DNA of 64,000 bases from Nonomuraea fuscirosea (GTDB taxonomy: Bacteria; Actinomycetota; Actinomycetes; Streptosporangiales; Streptosporangiaceae). Below the pieces are notes generated by a model, which had not been told where the DNA came from, did no database searches, and was given only the letters and a program-made list of their open reading frames with translations. The stretch spans positions 62,001-126,000 of the forward strand of contig NZ_PVNG01000019.1 in the NCBI RefSeq assembly GCF_003001935.1, given 5' to 3'. Positions 1-7,341 of the stretch are shown one piece after another (the first letter of the stretch is position 1; each line of letters starts with the position of its first letter). The position numbers were made by a program, and so were the translations under genes.

Positions 1-290
1 ACCCCACCCGGCGGGCCATCCTGGCCCGGCTCGCGGCCGGTGACGCCACGGTCACCGAGCTGGCCGCGCCGTTCGCGATGAGCCAGCCCGCCGTCTCCAA
101 ACACCTGCGCGTGCTCGAACGGGCAGGCCTGATCAGCCGCGGCCGCGACGCACAACGCCGGCCATGCCGGCTGGTGGCCGAGCCGCTCAAGACGGCCACG
201 GACTGGCTGGCCGACTACCGCGACTATTGGGAAGCGAGCTATCAGCGACTGGATGCCCTGCTGGACGACATGCAGGACGGCAAAACGTGA
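1..290 (+). CDS. ArsR-family winged-helix transcriptional regulator (5' end missing)
   Basis: The reading frame is open from base 3 to a TGA at 288-290, so the N-terminus lies outside the window. The visible part begins inside the first helices (PTRRAILARLAAGDATVTEL) and continues through the recognition helix MSQPAVSKHLRVLERAGLI and the wing (RDAQRRPCRL), the classic ArsR/SmtB-type HTH_20 layout. The C-terminal tail with WLADYRDYWEASYQRL is typical of the non-metal ArsR proteins that are paired with AHSA1/SRPBCC proteins. The stop codon overlaps the GTG start of the next gene (GTGA), so the two are probably co-translated. It most likely represses this small operon. Confidence 0.9.
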   Translation, partial: PTRRAILARLAAGDATVTELAAPFAMSQPAVSKHLRVLERAGLISRGRDAQRRPCRLVAEPLKTATDWLADYRDYWEASYQRLDALLDDMQDGKT

Positions 291-805
291 CTTCCCCGCA
301 CCCTGGCCTCGGGCTGCGCGTCGTCGCGTCCGGGGCCACCGACCTCGTCCTCACCCGGACCTTCGCCGCTCCCGCGCCGCTGGTCTTCGCCGCCCTCACC
401 GAGCCGGAACTGCTCCGCCGCTGGTACGGCGCCCGCGGCTGGCAGCTCACCGTTTGCGAGGTCGACCTACGCCCAGGCGGTGTGTGGCGGTTCGTCGCAA
501 CAGGGCCGGGTGGCTCCGAGATGGAACTACACGGGCTGTTCCGTGAGGTCGTGCCGCCTGTACGCCTCACACAGACCGAGATCCACCGTGACTGGGCCGA
601 CGGCGCGGCACTGGTCACTACCGTTCTGGACGAGACAGACGGGTACACCACCATGACCGTCACCGCGCAGTACTCCTCGCCCGAGATTCGCGACATGGTC
701 GTGCGCAGCCCCATGCAACTCGGCGCCGGCGAAGGATACGACCGCCTCGCCGCTGTACTCGCCACACTGCCACCACAGCTCCCCGACGAAAGGCACGATC
801 CATGA
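287..805 (+). CDS. SRPBCC (AHSA1/CalC-type) domain protein
   Basis: A 172-residue protein starting at GTG 287 inside the stop of the ArsR gene. The helix-grip fold signature is clear: TDLVLTRTFAAPAPLVFAAL, then ELLRRWYGARGW, then GGVWRFVATGPGG and ELHGLFREVVPPVRL. This is the Hsp90-ATPase-activator-homology (AHSA1/START-like) family. In actinomycetes such proteins commonly follow an ArsR regulator, which is exactly the arrangement here. Ligand and role are unknown; family members bind hydrophobic molecules. The next gene starts in its stop codon (ATGA at 802), so three genes appear to form one transcript. Confidence 0.9.
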   Translation: MTSPHPGLGLRVVASGATDLVLTRTFAAPAPLVFAALTEPELLRRWYGARGWQLTVCEVDLRPGGVWRFVATGPGGSEMELHGLFREVVPPVRLTQTEIHRDWADGAALVTTVLDETDGYTTMTVTAQYSSPEIRDMVVRSPMQLGAGEGYDRLAAVLATLPPQLPDERHDP

Positions 806-1263
806 CCGACGCACCCGCCCCAGTCACCGAGATCCCGACCGACCTCGGGGAAGTTCCCGAGGTCTCCGGCAACCCGCCTGTACCACCTGGCACGCTGCTG
901 CTGGAACTCGTGCCGGTGCCGGCCGCCGACATCGAACGGGCCAAAGCCTTCTACCAAGACCAACTCGGGTTCCGCCTCGACGTCGACGTCAACCCGAAGC
1001 CCGGTATCCGCATCGTCCAACTCACTCCGCCCGGTTCGGCGTGCTCGATCACCCTCGCCGAAGGCCTACCCACACTCGACATGCCCCCAGGAACCCTTCG
1101 CGGTCTGCACCTCGTGGTAGCCGACATCGAGGCATCCCGCGCTCAACTCGTCGAGCGTGGCGTCGAGATCAGCGAGATCGAGGACTCCGGCGGCGTGCTC
1201 TACGCGTACTTCGCCGACCCGGACGGCAATACCTGGTGCCTCCAGCACATGCCCTGGCGCTAG
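802..1263 (+). CDS. VOC-superfamily (glyoxalase/bleomycin-resistance-like) protein
   Basis: 153 residues, with an ATGA overlap to the upstream SRPBCC gene. After a 30-residue acidic/proline leader, one glyoxalase fold is visible: ELVPVPAADIERAKAFYQDQ, then GIRIVQLTPPGS, then LRGLHLVVADIEASRAQLVE and the closing YFADPDGNTWCLQ. The DPDGN turn followed by an aromatic and L/Q is the usual VOC C-terminal motif. Function could be an isomerase/lyase or a binding protein for an antibiotic; the sequence does not decide. It is the last gene of the ArsR-SRPBCC-VOC operon. Confidence 0.9.
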   Translation: MTDAPAPVTEIPTDLGEVPEVSGNPPVPPGTLLLELVPVPAADIERAKAFYQDQLGFRLDVDVNPKPGIRIVQLTPPGSACSITLAEGLPTLDMPPGTLRGLHLVVADIEASRAQLVERGVEISEIEDSGGVLYAYFADPDGNTWCLQHMPWR

Positions 1264-1615
1264 TGCGGGTGGGTTAATAAGGCTGGTTTGTCGGAGTCTC
1301 TACTTGATCGTGTTCGTGTCGGAGACGGTCAGAGGGTTGGGCGGGCACCGGCCTGGATGTCCTGGCCTGTCCGTCCTGCCGGCGAGGACCAGCGGTCGCG
1401 GTTGTTACTCCATGCGCATCCTGCACCAGCGCATGGGCCCGATGCGGCACTTCCGAGACCGCTCGACCTGCACGGCCGGACATTCAGCCGGCATCGTCCG
1501 GTGCCGCTCCCATCTCGACCGCCCGGCTGTGCGGCTTCGCTCCGTCGGGGTTGAACATGCACAGCACTTCGAGGACCTCGGGCCCGGGGTTGCCGAAGCC
1601 GTGAGGCCGACGGCG
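1264..1615. other. Intergenic region without a convincing gene
   Basis: About 350 bases between the VOC gene and a broken reductase. No frame has a recognisable domain except a short stretch on the minus strand at 1541-1606 that reads PHGFGNPGPEVLEVLCMF, resembling the end of a cupin barrel (usual form PHGFRNxGxEPLxVLCVF). It is out of context, without start or metal motif, and is best regarded as a relic. Confidence 0.4.
1541..1606 (-). pseudogene. Possible relic of a cupin-domain gene
   Basis: About 22 codons on the minus strand resemble the last strands of a cupin (HGFGNPGPEVLEVLCMF). Nothing upstream in this frame resembles the rest of a cupin, and the stretch ends immediately next to the start of a broken dihydrofolate-reductase-like gene on the other strand. 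The match is by eye only. Confidence 0.25.
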
Positions 1616-2110
1616 ATGACGCAGATCACCGTGGACGGTGTGATGCAGGGCAACGGTCACGCGACTCCCGAGGAGCCGGCGAGCGGGTTCACGCGGGACG
1701 GCTGGGCGCTCGGGGCATTCGCCGATGACACTGGCGAGATGATCACCAGGACCTATCAGCGGGCGGATGCGTTCCTGTTCGGGCGGGGCACGTACGAGAT
1801 GTTCGCCGAGACCTGGGGCGCTAGACCGGAGATGCAGGCGCACCCATCGGGGTCGCGCTCAACGGGGCGCAGAAGTACGTCGCATCGAACTGTCTCGAGA
1901 AGCCGTCGTGGGGACCCGTCACGCTGCTGTCCGGGGATGCGACCGCGGCGATCAGGGAATCGAAGGAATCGTCTTCGGGCGAGATCCAGGTACACGGGAG
2001 CGCAATCCTGCTCCGCTCGCTGCTCGCCGCCGGCCTCGTCGATGAAAGTTCCACCCGGCGCGGCCGACGTAGACGGCCCTCCGCTCCCGAACGTGTCCCC
2101 AGTCCCAGGT
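1616..2110 (+). pseudogene. Broken RibD-C/dihydrofolate-reductase-like gene
   Basis: From ATG 1616 the frame reads MTQITVDGVMQGNGHA and later FLFGRGTYEMFAETWG, the typical start of the small dihydrofolate-reductase-like (RibD C-terminal domain) proteins. Near 1830-1840 the homology jumps to another frame, which reads IGVALNGAQKYVAS, WGPVTLLSGD, GEIQVHGSAILLRSL and LLAAGLVDE, all expected of the same family. After 2045 the homology stops (the usual RLLIxPVVLGxG segment is missing) and the frame ends at 2108-2110. So the gene has at least one frameshift and a lost 3' end. No function is expected. Confidence 0.75.
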
Positions 2111-2205
2111 AGCGAGGTGCGGTTCAGTTGGTCCAGCGGGCCGGAGGAACCCGTACGTACGAAAAATCGATTGCCGGTGGTGCTCGTACGGATGATCCTG
2201 GGTGG

Positions 2206-3138
2206 ATGGATCTTGAGAGTGCTGCGCTGGACTGGCGGGCCGATGGCTTCGTGATCCTGCCGGGGTTCATCCCTGCCGAGGAGCTGACAGCGGCGGTGAG
2301 CGAACTGGATCTGCTGTTCCCCTCCGCCGACGGCTTTCATGATGGCACCGACCCGCGCCGCGCCCGCTTCATCGGCGACGAGTTCGCCGGGATCGACACA
2401 TTCCCCTTCGCCAGTACCGAGATCAGCCTGCTGGCGGTGAACCATCGCATCCTGGCGCTCGCCCAGGCCCTGCTTGACGACAGCGACGTCCACATCTACA
2501 CGGCTGAGGCCTGGGCGAAATACACCGGTGCTTGCGACTATGACCAGGACCTGCACCGCGACTACCTCAACCACACCCTGCTGGTCCCCAGCACGGCACC
2601 AGGCTGCCAGCAACTGGAGATGTTCGTCTTCCTCTCCGACGTCCCCGAAGAGCTCGGACCGCCACATCTCCTCTCACGTGCGCACACGGCGGACATCCCC
2701 GCCGTCCCGAACTGGTTCCTGCGGCCGGGACAGCACAGCGCATGGCGATTCAACGACGACAGCGGCAGCCCACAGATGTACGGGGCCGAGGTCTCTGGTG
2801 CAGGGCCCGCCGGAACGGTCATCGCCTTCGAGTCCGGTACCTTCCACCGAGGCACTCAACTGACAGCTTCTCGCGGCGCCCGCTACAGCATGCACCTGGG
2901 CTTCCGGCCGTCCGGCCTCTCGTGGGGGCAACGTGTGGGATGGGCAGCGCGCAGCTTCGAACGAGAATGGGGCGAGTTCGTCCACCGCGCGTCACCTCGC
3001 CAACTCCAGGCCTTCGGGTTTCCCCCGCCAGGACATTCTTACTGGACTGCGCAGACGCTGGCCGGCATGGCACTGCGATATCCGGAACTTGACCTCACGC
3101 CCTGGTCGGCCTCCGCTTCCGCACCACGCGGGTCTTGA
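2206..3138 (+). CDS. Phytanoyl-CoA dioxygenase (PhyH)-family Fe(II)/2-oxoglutarate oxygenase
   Basis: 310 residues. The N-terminus ALDWRADGFVILPGFIPAEE is the usual PhyH opening. The iron triad is visible as H117-x-D119 (LHRDYLNHT) and a distal H214 (GTFHRG), with R226 (GARYSMHLGF) placed to bind 2-oxoglutarate. The in-frame GTG at 2128 would add 26 residues with no family similarity, so ATG 2206 is preferred. The substrate is not evident; relatives hydroxylate lipids, ectoine or secondary metabolites. It stands alone, with a broken reductase upstream and a convergent oxidoreductase downstream. Confidence 0.85.
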   Translation: MDLESAALDWRADGFVILPGFIPAEELTAAVSELDLLFPSADGFHDGTDPRRARFIGDEFAGIDTFPFASTEISLLAVNHRILALAQALLDDSDVHIYTAEAWAKYTGACDYDQDLHRDYLNHTLLVPSTAPGCQQLEMFVFLSDVPEELGPPHLLSRAHTADIPAVPNWFLRPGQHSAWRFNDDSGSPQMYGAEVSGAGPAGTVIAFESGTFHRGTQLTASRGARYSMHLGFRPSGLSWGQRVGWAARSFEREWGEFVHRASPRQLQAFGFPPPGHSYWTAQTLAGMALRYPELDLTPWSASASAPRGS

Positions 3139-3235
3139 TTCCCTCCGGTGCCTTCGCGGCGTTCAACAGCACCCTCAAGGTCGAGTACGTGCGCGCGTAT
3201 CCGCACGATCGAATGATCGGCCTGCTGCGCATCAC

Positions 3236-4252
3236 TCAGCGCCAGGGGTCGAGGGCGTGCTTGCCGTGGGTCTGGCCTGCTTCGAGTTGCTGCAGGACGG
3301 CCGGCCCGTCCGCCAAGGGGTGAAGCTGTGGGGTGCCGGGCGGGTACACGCCTTGGGCGATGAGTGCCTCGATCTCGATCAGCAACGACTGGTAGAGGGA
3401 GGGCTGATGCAGCGCCAGGGCACCGATGTGCAGGCCCTTGATCTGGACGTGGTGGGTGAAGACCAGGTCGTGCGTGGTCAGGACGGCATCGCCGGAAGCG
3501 GCGCCGAAGACGACGACGCGTCCGGCGAAGGGTTTGGTGACCGACAGGCTGGTCTTGAACGTGGCCTGTCCCACTGATTCCAAGGTCAGGTCGACTCCGC
3601 CGGTCAAGCGGGTGATCTCCGTGGCCAGATCGGGACGAGTGCGGTCCAGGACTTCCTCGGCGCCCAGCGCCTTGACGGTGCTGTGCTTCGCCGGTGACGC
3701 CGTGGCGATCACTCGCGCACCGTAGTGTCGGGCGAGGCGAACGGCGGCCTGCCCCACGCCGCCGGCGGCGGCATGGACGAGCACCACCTCACCGGTCTTG
3801 ATCTCGCCCAGCGGCTTCAGTGCCGCCAGGGCGGTGGCCCAGTTCAGCACCAGGCCGAGGGCTTGCGCATCGCTCCAACCAGCAGGGACGGGAAGTACGC
3901 CCGCGGCCGGCATCGTCATGTACTGCGCGAAAGCGCCCGAGCCGACTCCGACGACATGGGTGCCGAGCCGCAGCGGGGTCTCGATGTCCGGGCCGGCGCC
4001 GACGATTTCGCCGGCGGCTTCGAAGCCCGCCACATAGGGTGCCTGCGGGCCTCCTGCGTACGTTCCGTAGGTCTGCATGACGTCGGCGAAGTTGATCCCG
4101 GCGGCGCCCACGCGGATCAGGTATTCGCCGGCCCCCGGGGCGGGGCGGCGCCGATCGGTCGTGAGGGTCAGGTCCTTCGGTCCGCGGTGCGATCGCTGGA
4201 CCAGTGCTCGTACCGTCTGCTTCGTCATCTGCTGCTGCTGGTCGATCTCCAT
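3236..4252 (-). CDS. Zinc-free MDR-family NADPH:quinone oxidoreductase
   Basis: 338 residues of the medium-chain dehydrogenase family, quinone-oxidoreductase branch: GAAGINFADVMQTYGTY, the substrate-domain GFEAAGEIVGAG, the Rossmann motif VLVHAAAGGVGQAAVRLA, and GGVDLTLESVGQ. It lacks the structural-zinc cysteines of alcohol dehydrogenases. The first in-frame ATG that fits is at 4252, lying about 7 bases after a promoter-like -10, so the mRNA may be leaderless; ATG 4228 is the alternative. It lies 46 bases downstream of a MerR gene with a palindrome in between, and is probably its target. It likely reduces quinones or other electrophiles with NADPH. Confidence 0.88.
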   Translation of the reverse strand: MEIDQQQQMTKQTVRALVQRSHRGPKDLTLTTDRRRPAPGAGEYLIRVGAAGINFADVMQTYGTYAGGPQAPYVAGFEAAGEIVGAGPDIETPLRLGTHVVGVGSGAFAQYMTMPAAGVLPVPAGWSDAQALGLVLNWATALAALKPLGEIKTGEVVLVHAAAGGVGQAAVRLARHYGARVIATASPAKHSTVKALGAEEVLDRTRPDLATEITRLTGGVDLTLESVGQATFKTSLSVTKPFAGRVVVFGAASGDAVLTTHDLVFTHHVQIKGLHIGALALHQPSLYQSLLIEIEALIAQGVYPPGTPQLHPLADGPAVLQQLEAGQTHGKHALDPWR

Positions 4253-4258
4253 GCGTGG

Positions 4259-4291
4259 AAGGTAGGAGTCTGACACTTGTGTCAAGGTCAA
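4259..4291 (-). promoter_or_regulatory. MerR-type operator/promoter of the quinone oxidoreductase
   Basis: On the minus strand the sequence reads TTGACC, then a 14-bp inverted repeat TGACACAAGTGTCA (positions 4271-4284), then CCTACCTT. The -35-like TTGACC and the -10-like CCTACC are about 19 bases apart. Long 19-20 base spacers with a central palindrome are the hallmark of promoters activated by MerR proteins through DNA distortion. The palindrome lies exactly between the MerR gene and the oxidoreductase. Confidence 0.65.
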
Positions 4292-4298
4292 GCGGCGG

Positions 4299-4664
4299 TC
4301 AGGGAGCAGGGCGGCGGGCCTGTCGAAGGTAGGCGTCGAGTGCCGCCTGCTGATCGGTGAGCACGGAGATACGGGCGGCGAGCCGATCGCGGTAACTCTG
4401 CACCTCGTGCAGGAACTCCGCGCGTGCCGCATCAGTGCCGACGTCAGGTTCATCGGTGAGGCGGGGCAGGAGCTTCCGGATCAGCCGTACGGACAGGCCG
4501 GACTCCAGGAGCGAGCGGATCGTGAGCACCCGGTCGATGGTGGACTGGCAGTAGTCGCGGAACCCGTTGCCGCAACGACCGGGGACGATCAGACCCTCAT
4601 CCTCGTAGTGCCGCAACGATCGCGCACTCGCGCCGCTGACTCTGGATGCGTCGCCGATTCTCAT
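4299..4664 (-). CDS. MerR-family transcriptional regulator
   Basis: About 121 residues from ATG 4664 (MRIGDASRVSGASARSLRHY). The winged HTH is complete: SARSLRHYEDEGLIVPGR, then GFRDYCQSTIDRVLTIRSLL, then GLSVRLIRKLLP. The C-terminal part (RAEFLHEVQSYRDRLAARIS) is a long dimerisation coiled coil. There is no metal-binding cysteine array, so it is unlikely to be a metal sensor; small-molecule or redox sensing is more likely. Upstream in-frame starts (4679, 4709) exist. It probably controls itself and the oxidoreductase downstream via the TGACACTTGTGTCA palindrome. Confidence 0.85.
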   Translation of the reverse strand: MRIGDASRVSGASARSLRHYEDEGLIVPGRCGNGFRDYCQSTIDRVLTIRSLLESGLSVRLIRKLLPRLTDEPDVGTDAARAEFLHEVQSYRDRLAARISVLTDQQAALDAYLRQARRPAP

Positions 4665-4737
4665 GTCTGTGGGCAACATCGTGGTGCAGCGCGATCTTCC
4701 GGTACTCATCGCCACGACGAAACGTTCCCGTCCGTCG

Positions 4738-5166
4738 TCACGGTCTGTCGCTCATCGCCTTGGACAGCAGCGTGCGCAGGGTGCGCTGGTCGTCGGGGGA
4801 GAGGCGGGCGAGGGGGGAGCCCATGGTCATGGCCTCGACGAGGCGTCGTCTGGCCAGGTGGCCGGTGTCGGTCAGGGTGAGGATCTTGACGCGGCGGTTG
4901 GCGGGGTCGACGGTCCTGGTGACCAGGCCCCGTTGTTCCAGCCGGTCGGCCAGGAAGGTGACGGTGGAGGGGTCGCAGCGCAGATCGTGAGCCAGTTCGC
5001 GCATCGAGGGCGGGGTGCGCGCGCCGCCGAGCCGCCAGACGGCGTTGGCCAGGGCGTGGGTCAGGTCGAGCTCGGCCAGGACTTCGGCGATGAGTGCCTG
5101 CGTGCGTTCGGCCAGGCCCATGGTCAGGTCGATGAGGTCGTAGATCGGCGATTCGGCGTCCTCCAC
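4738..5166 (-). CDS. MarR-family transcriptional regulator
   Basis: About 142 residues. Dimerisation helices (YDLIDLTMGLAERTQALI), then the winged HTH (MRELAHDLRCDPSTVTFLAD, RLEQRGLVTRTVDPANRRVK) and the C-terminal helix. A TACTAT -10 box at 5176-5181 suggests transcription starts close to the GTG codons at 5172 and 5166, so a nearly leaderless start at 5166 is chosen; a TTG at 5208 would place the start inside the operator. It is divergent from an NAD(P)-binding protein and an SDR, and three ACTCCAA repeats lie between them, so it most likely represses both directions. Confidence 0.85.
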   Translation of the reverse strand: MEDAESPIYDLIDLTMGLAERTQALIAEVLAELDLTHALANAVWRLGGARTPPSMRELAHDLRCDPSTVTFLADRLEQRGLVTRTVDPANRRVKILTLTDTGHLARRRLVEAMTMGSPLARLSPDDQRTLRTLLSKAMSDRP

Positions 5167-5185
5167 GTCCACAAAATAGTACGAG

Positions 5186-5241
5186 ACTCCAATGGTTGAC
5201 AACTCCAAGCTTTTGCTTCAACGATTGGAGTGTCCAACTAT
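5186..5241. promoter_or_regulatory. Divergent promoter/operator of the MarR pair
   Basis: The heptamer ACTCCAA occurs at 5186-5192 and 5202-5208 and inverted (TTGGAGT) at 5225-5231. The last copy is part of a perfect inverted repeat TTGGA-GTG-TCCAA at 5225-5237. This sits exactly between a plus-strand -35 TTGCTT (5213-5218) and -10 AACTAT (5236-5241) with a 17-base spacer, so binding would block the promoter of the oxidoreductase genes. The minus-strand -10 TACTAT for the MarR gene is at 5176-5181. Confidence 0.65.
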
Positions 5242-5266
5242 CAGCCGATGGGATGAGGAGAGTGCC

Positions 5267-5881
5267 ATGAAGATCGCCGTGTTCGGCGCGACGGGCGCCA
5301 CCGGCCGCCTGGTCGTGGTGCGGGCGCTGGAGGCGGGGCACGAGGTCCGGGCCATGGTCCGCGACCGCGCGCGCCTGCCGATCTCGCACGAACGGCTGCA
5401 CGTGGTCGTCGGGGAACTGGCCGACCAGGGCGCCGTCGACGCCACCGTGGACGGCCGCGATGTGGTGATCAGCGCGCTGGCGGGCTCGGCGAGGCAGCCT
5501 GCCTGCACCGACGGAGTCCGCGCGATCCTGGCCGCCATGCGCGCCACGTCCGCCGTCCGGCTGCTGGTGGTGAGCGCTCATGGCGCGGCGGAAAGCCGCG
5601 ACCGCTCGCCGTACGTGATGGCCGTGCGGACCCTGCTGAGCGCCAAGATGCGCGACAAGGACACGATGGAGACGCTGATCCGTCAGGCGGACGGCCTGCG
5701 GTGGACGATCGTGCGCCCGCCCGCGCTCACCCACAGCCCGCGCACCGGCCGCTATCGCGTCGGCACCGAGCTGAAGATCACGCTGGCCTCGCGGATCTCC
5801 CGCGCGGACCTGGCCGACTTCCTGCTGCGCGCGGCGGCCGAGGACGCCTATGTCGGCCAGGCACCCCGGATCGCGGCATGA
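5267..5881 (+). CDS. NAD(P)H-binding (atypical SDR, NmrA/BVR-B-like) protein
   Basis: 204 residues starting at ATG 5267 behind gatgaggag. The N-terminus MKIAVFGATGATGRLVVVRA carries the atypical-SDR glycine motif (GATGATG), followed by GHEVRAMVRDRARLP and a GRDVVISALAG strand. The catalytic YxxxK of classical SDRs is absent, as expected for the NAD(P)-binding NmrA/flavin-reductase-like group. TIVRPPALTHSPRTGRY is the typical late segment. It probably acts as a reductase or redox sensor. Its stop overlaps the next SDR (ATGA at 5878), so the two form an operon under the MarR operator. Confidence 0.87.
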   Translation: MKIAVFGATGATGRLVVVRALEAGHEVRAMVRDRARLPISHERLHVVVGELADQGAVDATVDGRDVVISALAGSARQPACTDGVRAILAAMRATSAVRLLVVSAHGAAESRDRSPYVMAVRTLLSAKMRDKDTMETLIRQADGLRWTIVRPPALTHSPRTGRYRVGTELKITLASRISRADLADFLLRAAAEDAYVGQAPRIAA

Positions 5882-6816
5882 CCGGCCCGGCCGCGGGGCC
5901 CATGGCGGGCAGGGTGTGCCTGGTCACGGGTGCGGGCGGTGACATGGGACGGGTGATCGTCACCGAACTGGCCCGCCGCGGTGCCACCGTCGTGCTCGTC
6001 TGCCGCGAGATGCGGGCGGCTCGCGCGCTGCGCGATCAGGTCAGCGCGGCCACCGGCAACGCCGATGTGCACGCCCTGGCGGCCGACCTGTCCGATCAGC
6101 GGGCCATCCGCGAGCTGGCCGCGGCCTTCCGTGACCGCCACGAGCACCTGCACGTGCTCGTCAACAACGCCGGAGCGCACTTCCACGAGCGCCGGCTCAG
6201 CACGGACGGCATCGAGCTGCATCTGGCGGTCAACCACCTGTCGTGGTTCCTGCTGACGAACCTGCTCCTGGACCGGCTGATCGCCGGCGCCCCCGCGCGC
6301 GTGGTGAACGTGGCCTCCGACGCCATCACCGACACCAGGACCTACCGGATCGGCCCGCGCCGCACCGCCGTCATCGACCTGGACGATCTGCAGTCCGAAC
6401 GCGGCTACCGGCCCATGCAGGCCTACGGCAACGCCAAGCTGGCCATGGTCATGTGCGGATACGCCCTGGCCAGGCGACTGAACGGCACCGGAGTCACCGT
6501 CAACGCCCTGCACCCGGGCATCGTGGCCACGGCCATCATCGCCGACAGCGTGCCGCGCGTGCTCAGACCGGTGACCGCGCTGGCCCGGCCGTTCCTGCTC
6601 ACCCCCGCCCAGGGCGCGCGCACCGCCATAGACCTGGCCACCTCGCCCGGCCTCGCGCAGGTGAGCGGCGCGTTCTTCGCCGACCGGCGCCCACGCCGCA
6701 CGCCGGAACCGTCCTACGACATCGCCGTGCAGGAACGGCTCTGGCAGGCCAGCGCGGTCCTGACCGGTCTCACCGGCCAAGACCAGGCCGGCCCGGCGAC
6801 TTCTTCCGGACGATGA
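5878..6816 (+). CDS. Short-chain dehydrogenase/reductase (retinol-dehydrogenase-like)
   Basis: 312 residues. Cofactor motif CLVTGAGGDMGRVIVTELAR, with VCRE after beta-2 suggesting NADP preference. NNAG (VLVNNAGAHF) and the NHLSWFLLTNLLLD helix are present, and the catalytic tyrosine/lysine are in YGNAKLAMV. The length and the PGIVATAII segment fit the retinol dehydrogenase/WW-domain-oxidoreductase-like SDR group, which often appears in actinomycetes as a general carbonyl reductase. It overlaps the NAD(P)-binding gene by 4 bases and shares its MarR-controlled promoter. Substrate unknown. Confidence 0.9.
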   Translation: MTGPAAGPMAGRVCLVTGAGGDMGRVIVTELARRGATVVLVCREMRAARALRDQVSAATGNADVHALAADLSDQRAIRELAAAFRDRHEHLHVLVNNAGAHFHERRLSTDGIELHLAVNHLSWFLLTNLLLDRLIAGAPARVVNVASDAITDTRTYRIGPRRTAVIDLDDLQSERGYRPMQAYGNAKLAMVMCGYALARRLNGTGVTVNALHPGIVATAIIADSVPRVLRPVTALARPFLLTPAQGARTAIDLATSPGLAQVSGAFFADRRPRRTPEPSYDIAVQERLWQASAVLTGLTGQDQAGPATSSGR

Positions 6817-6966
6817 CCCGCGCGCTGGCCGGGCGTTTCCGGTCGGGCGAACTCGCGCTCGACTACCGGTTCCGAGCCCACTGATCGGGGATGCCCGGTG
6901 TGCCGTGACAGAGGATTTCCGCTCCGTTCTGCCAACCTTCTCCGGCCGTCTCCGCGTTGAGGCCAT

Positions 6967-7341
6967 GTGAGTGACACAACGGGAGACGCCGCGTACGCCG
7001 CCTTCGCCGAGGTGGCCTGGGAGCGGCACCTAGCCGTCGCCATCCTGCTCACCGGCGACCGGCACCGGGGCGAGGAGCTGCTCCAGGACTGCCTGGTCCG
7101 GCTGTACGTGCGATGGCGACGGGTCGCCGTCACCGATCCGCACGAGGAGCTGCGGCGCGCGCTGCTCCGCCTGCCGCGCAGGCAGCGGACCGTCGTCGTC
7201 CTGCGGCACTACGAGGACCTGACGGAGAAGGCGGTCGCGGCGGTGCTCGGGTGTTCGGTCGGCACGGTCAAGAGTCAGCACTTCAGAGCGATGGCACGCC
7301 TGCGCGCGGCGCTGCGGGAGAACCAGGAGGCGGCACGATGA
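6967..7341 (+). CDS. SigE-type (sigma-70, ECF-like) factor with an internal deletion
   Basis: 124 residues from GTG 6967, much shorter than the usual about 165-175. Region 2 starts normally (FAEVAWERHLAVAILLTGDR, GEELLQDCLVRLYVRWRRV). It then passes directly into region 4 (DPHEELRRALLRLPRRQRTV, HYEDLTEKAVAAVLGCSVGT, VKSQHFRAMARLR). The stretch normally carrying the end of region 2 (2.3-2.4, promoter melting and -10 recognition) and the linker is missing in frame. Whether it is functional is doubtful. Its stop overlaps the start of a one-helix membrane protein, the usual sigma/anti-sigma arrangement. Confidence 0.8.
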   Translation: MSDTTGDAAYAAFAEVAWERHLAVAILLTGDRHRGEELLQDCLVRLYVRWRRVAVTDPHEELRRALLRLPRRQRTVVVLRHYEDLTEKAVAAVLGCSVGTVKSQHFRAMARLRAALRENQEAAR

